Below, one piece after another: positions 6,721 to 7,427 of a stretch of 7,427 nt of DNA. The position numbers were made by a program, and so were the translations under genes. Below the pieces are notes generated by a model. It was not told the DNA's origin and did no database searches. It saw only the letters and a program-made list of their open reading frames with translations. Every line of letters starts with the position of its first letter. Positions within the stretch are counted from its first letter, which is position 1. Origin of the DNA: an uncultured Bacteroidales bacterium (lineage in GTDB: Bacteria; Bacteroidota; Bacteroidia; Bacteroidales; Muribaculaceae). Location: NCBI GenBank assembly GCA_900554845.1, contig USIY01000101.1:1-7427 (forward strand), read 5' to 3'.

Positions 6721-7356
6721 TTACAAACTGTGAAAGTATAATTTTACCTTATCGAAGCGCTTTGCGGCCAGATCCTGAGGAGATATGAGGAAATTAACCA
6801 TTCCGCAATCATAGAATCGCAATCCCCATCGGTCCTCCTCGTCAAGCTGCAGCAAGGATATGTCGCCGGGAGCCTCGTCCCGTATTTCTTCATAATAAGG
6901 CACGCCCAGAAGTTTCTGGCCGTCAGCGTTAGGGGTGGTTTCCTCGAAACGCAGTCCCTCCGCAGGCAGACATGCGTCAGTGCCGTCGGCCCATTGCACC
7001 CTGTGGGTATGCAGATCTACTGTTTCCGGAGTATATATTACCTTGAAAAGCTGATCCGGCCAAAAGCCTATATGCCCGGATGGGGCATCCAGATCGCCAA
7101 GAAAGTAATCCAACGCCGCGAAAAAGTAGAGAAATCCGGTATGAGGAAGTCTGTTTTCTGTATCGTAAGCCGCGATATCCGCCAGATTGATCTGGCAGAT
7201 GAACGTGAGCAGATTCTCGTCTTCGGCCTCAGGATCCGGTTCCGCATCGGGAATCGTCGGAAAATCCACACCCTCCGGCAGATCGGGGAAACCCCACCAA
7301 TGGCTTTTCAACGCCAGACTTTCCTCTCTTTTCTCAGTTATTATTCGTATTGCCAT
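6721..7356 (-). CDS. DUF1963 (YwqG-family) protein
   Basis: A 211-residue, probably cytoplasmic protein with the ordered motifs of the YwqG family: SHWWGFPDLPEGVDFP (18-33), FICQINLADI (52-61), LPHTGFLYFF (70-79), LLGVPYYEE (149-157), SLLQLDEED (167-175) and CGMVNFLISPQDL (184-196). The family has no firmly known biochemical role; B. subtilis ywqG lies beside the ywqH-ywqL LXG toxin locus. The product is a little shorter than many relatives but has both conserved ends, so it looks complete. The frame opens at ATG 7356; the 71 bases upstream in the window hold no coding continuation. It is the first visible gene of the leftward cluster. Confidence 0.85.
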   Translation of the reverse strand: MAIRIITEKREESLALKSHWWGFPDLPEGVDFPTIPDAEPDPEAEDENLLTFICQINLADIAAYDTENRLPHTGFLYFFAALDYFLGDLDAPSGHIGFWPDQLFKVIYTPETVDLHTHRVQWADGTDACLPAEGLRFEETTPNADGQKLLGVPYYEEIRDEAPGDISLLQLDEEDRWGLRFYDCGMVNFLISPQDLAAKRFDKVKLYFHSL

Positions 7357-7427
7357 TTTTTACAAGCCTCTTAGAAACTGTTTAAATTTCTTTCGAAAAT
7401 TTTATTATAAGAGTTCTTTCAAGGCTT
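7357..7427 (-). promoter_or_regulatory. A/T-rich leader upstream of DUF1963 gene
   Basis: The 71 bases before the DUF1963 start are A/T-rich and carry two overlapping inverted pairs: AAGCCT (7364-7369) with AGGCTT (7422-7427), and CTCTTA (7368-7373) with TAAGAG (7408-7413). A TATAAT lies on the minus strand at 7409-7404, but no properly spaced TTTG or TTGACA partner is visible. This may be the upstream control region of the five-gene unit, cut by the window edge. Confidence 0.25.

Noticed and set aside
6194..6733. Plus-strand ORF of 179 codons
   Set aside because: Antisense shadow of the 274-residue gene, rich in His and Val, with no domain signature.

Overview
This window looks like the edge of a contig from a gut-type Bacteroidales genome (Bacteroidetes). 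The reasons are a Mfa1/FimA-type fimbrillin lipoprotein, a textbook Bacteroidetes promoter (TTTG, 19-bp spacer, TAnnTTTG), start codons without obvious Shine-Dalgarno sequences, and an accessory gene set typical of this phylum. All convincing genes lie on the minus strand and are read right to left. Genus cannot be fixed from the sequence alone.

Layout from left to right. Bases 1-76 are not genomic: they are a T10 run, then an Illumina P7 end, an 8-base i7 index, and a Nextera read-2 and mosaic-end sequence with six mismatches. Bases 77-1754 hold the first 559 codons of a fimbrial major subunit whose 3' end was lost at that artefactual junction. Bases 1755-2243 are a 489-bp gene-free region. 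It contains a strong leftward promoter, two inverted repeats and a very strong leftward terminator, and these bracket a transcript of about 275 nt of unknown role. Bases 2244-4793 encode a secreted protein of 849 residues that resembles alpha/alpha-toroid polysaccharide lyases. It is preceded two bases away by a small zinc-ribbon NUDIX hydrolase (4796-5293), a Sel1-repeat protein (5327-5839), an unrecognised helical protein (5894-6718) and a DUF1963/YwqG-family protein (6721-7356).

The five genes from 7356 down to 2244 are co-oriented with gaps of 2, 54, 33 and 2 bp, so they probably form one transcription unit. Its products do not make an obvious pathway. Three look like small cytoplasmic accessory proteins, one is a nucleotide-pyrophosphatase-type enzyme, and one is exported. 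The fimbrillin appears to be a separate unit, set apart by the promoter and terminator. No SusC/SusD pair, transposase, CRISPR array, tRNA or rRNA was seen.

The two observations most worth acting on are the adapter at the contig end, which creates a false C-terminus for the fimbrillin, and the promoter-to-terminator cassette upstream of the fimbrillin, which is either a stand-alone small RNA or a conditional-termination leader.
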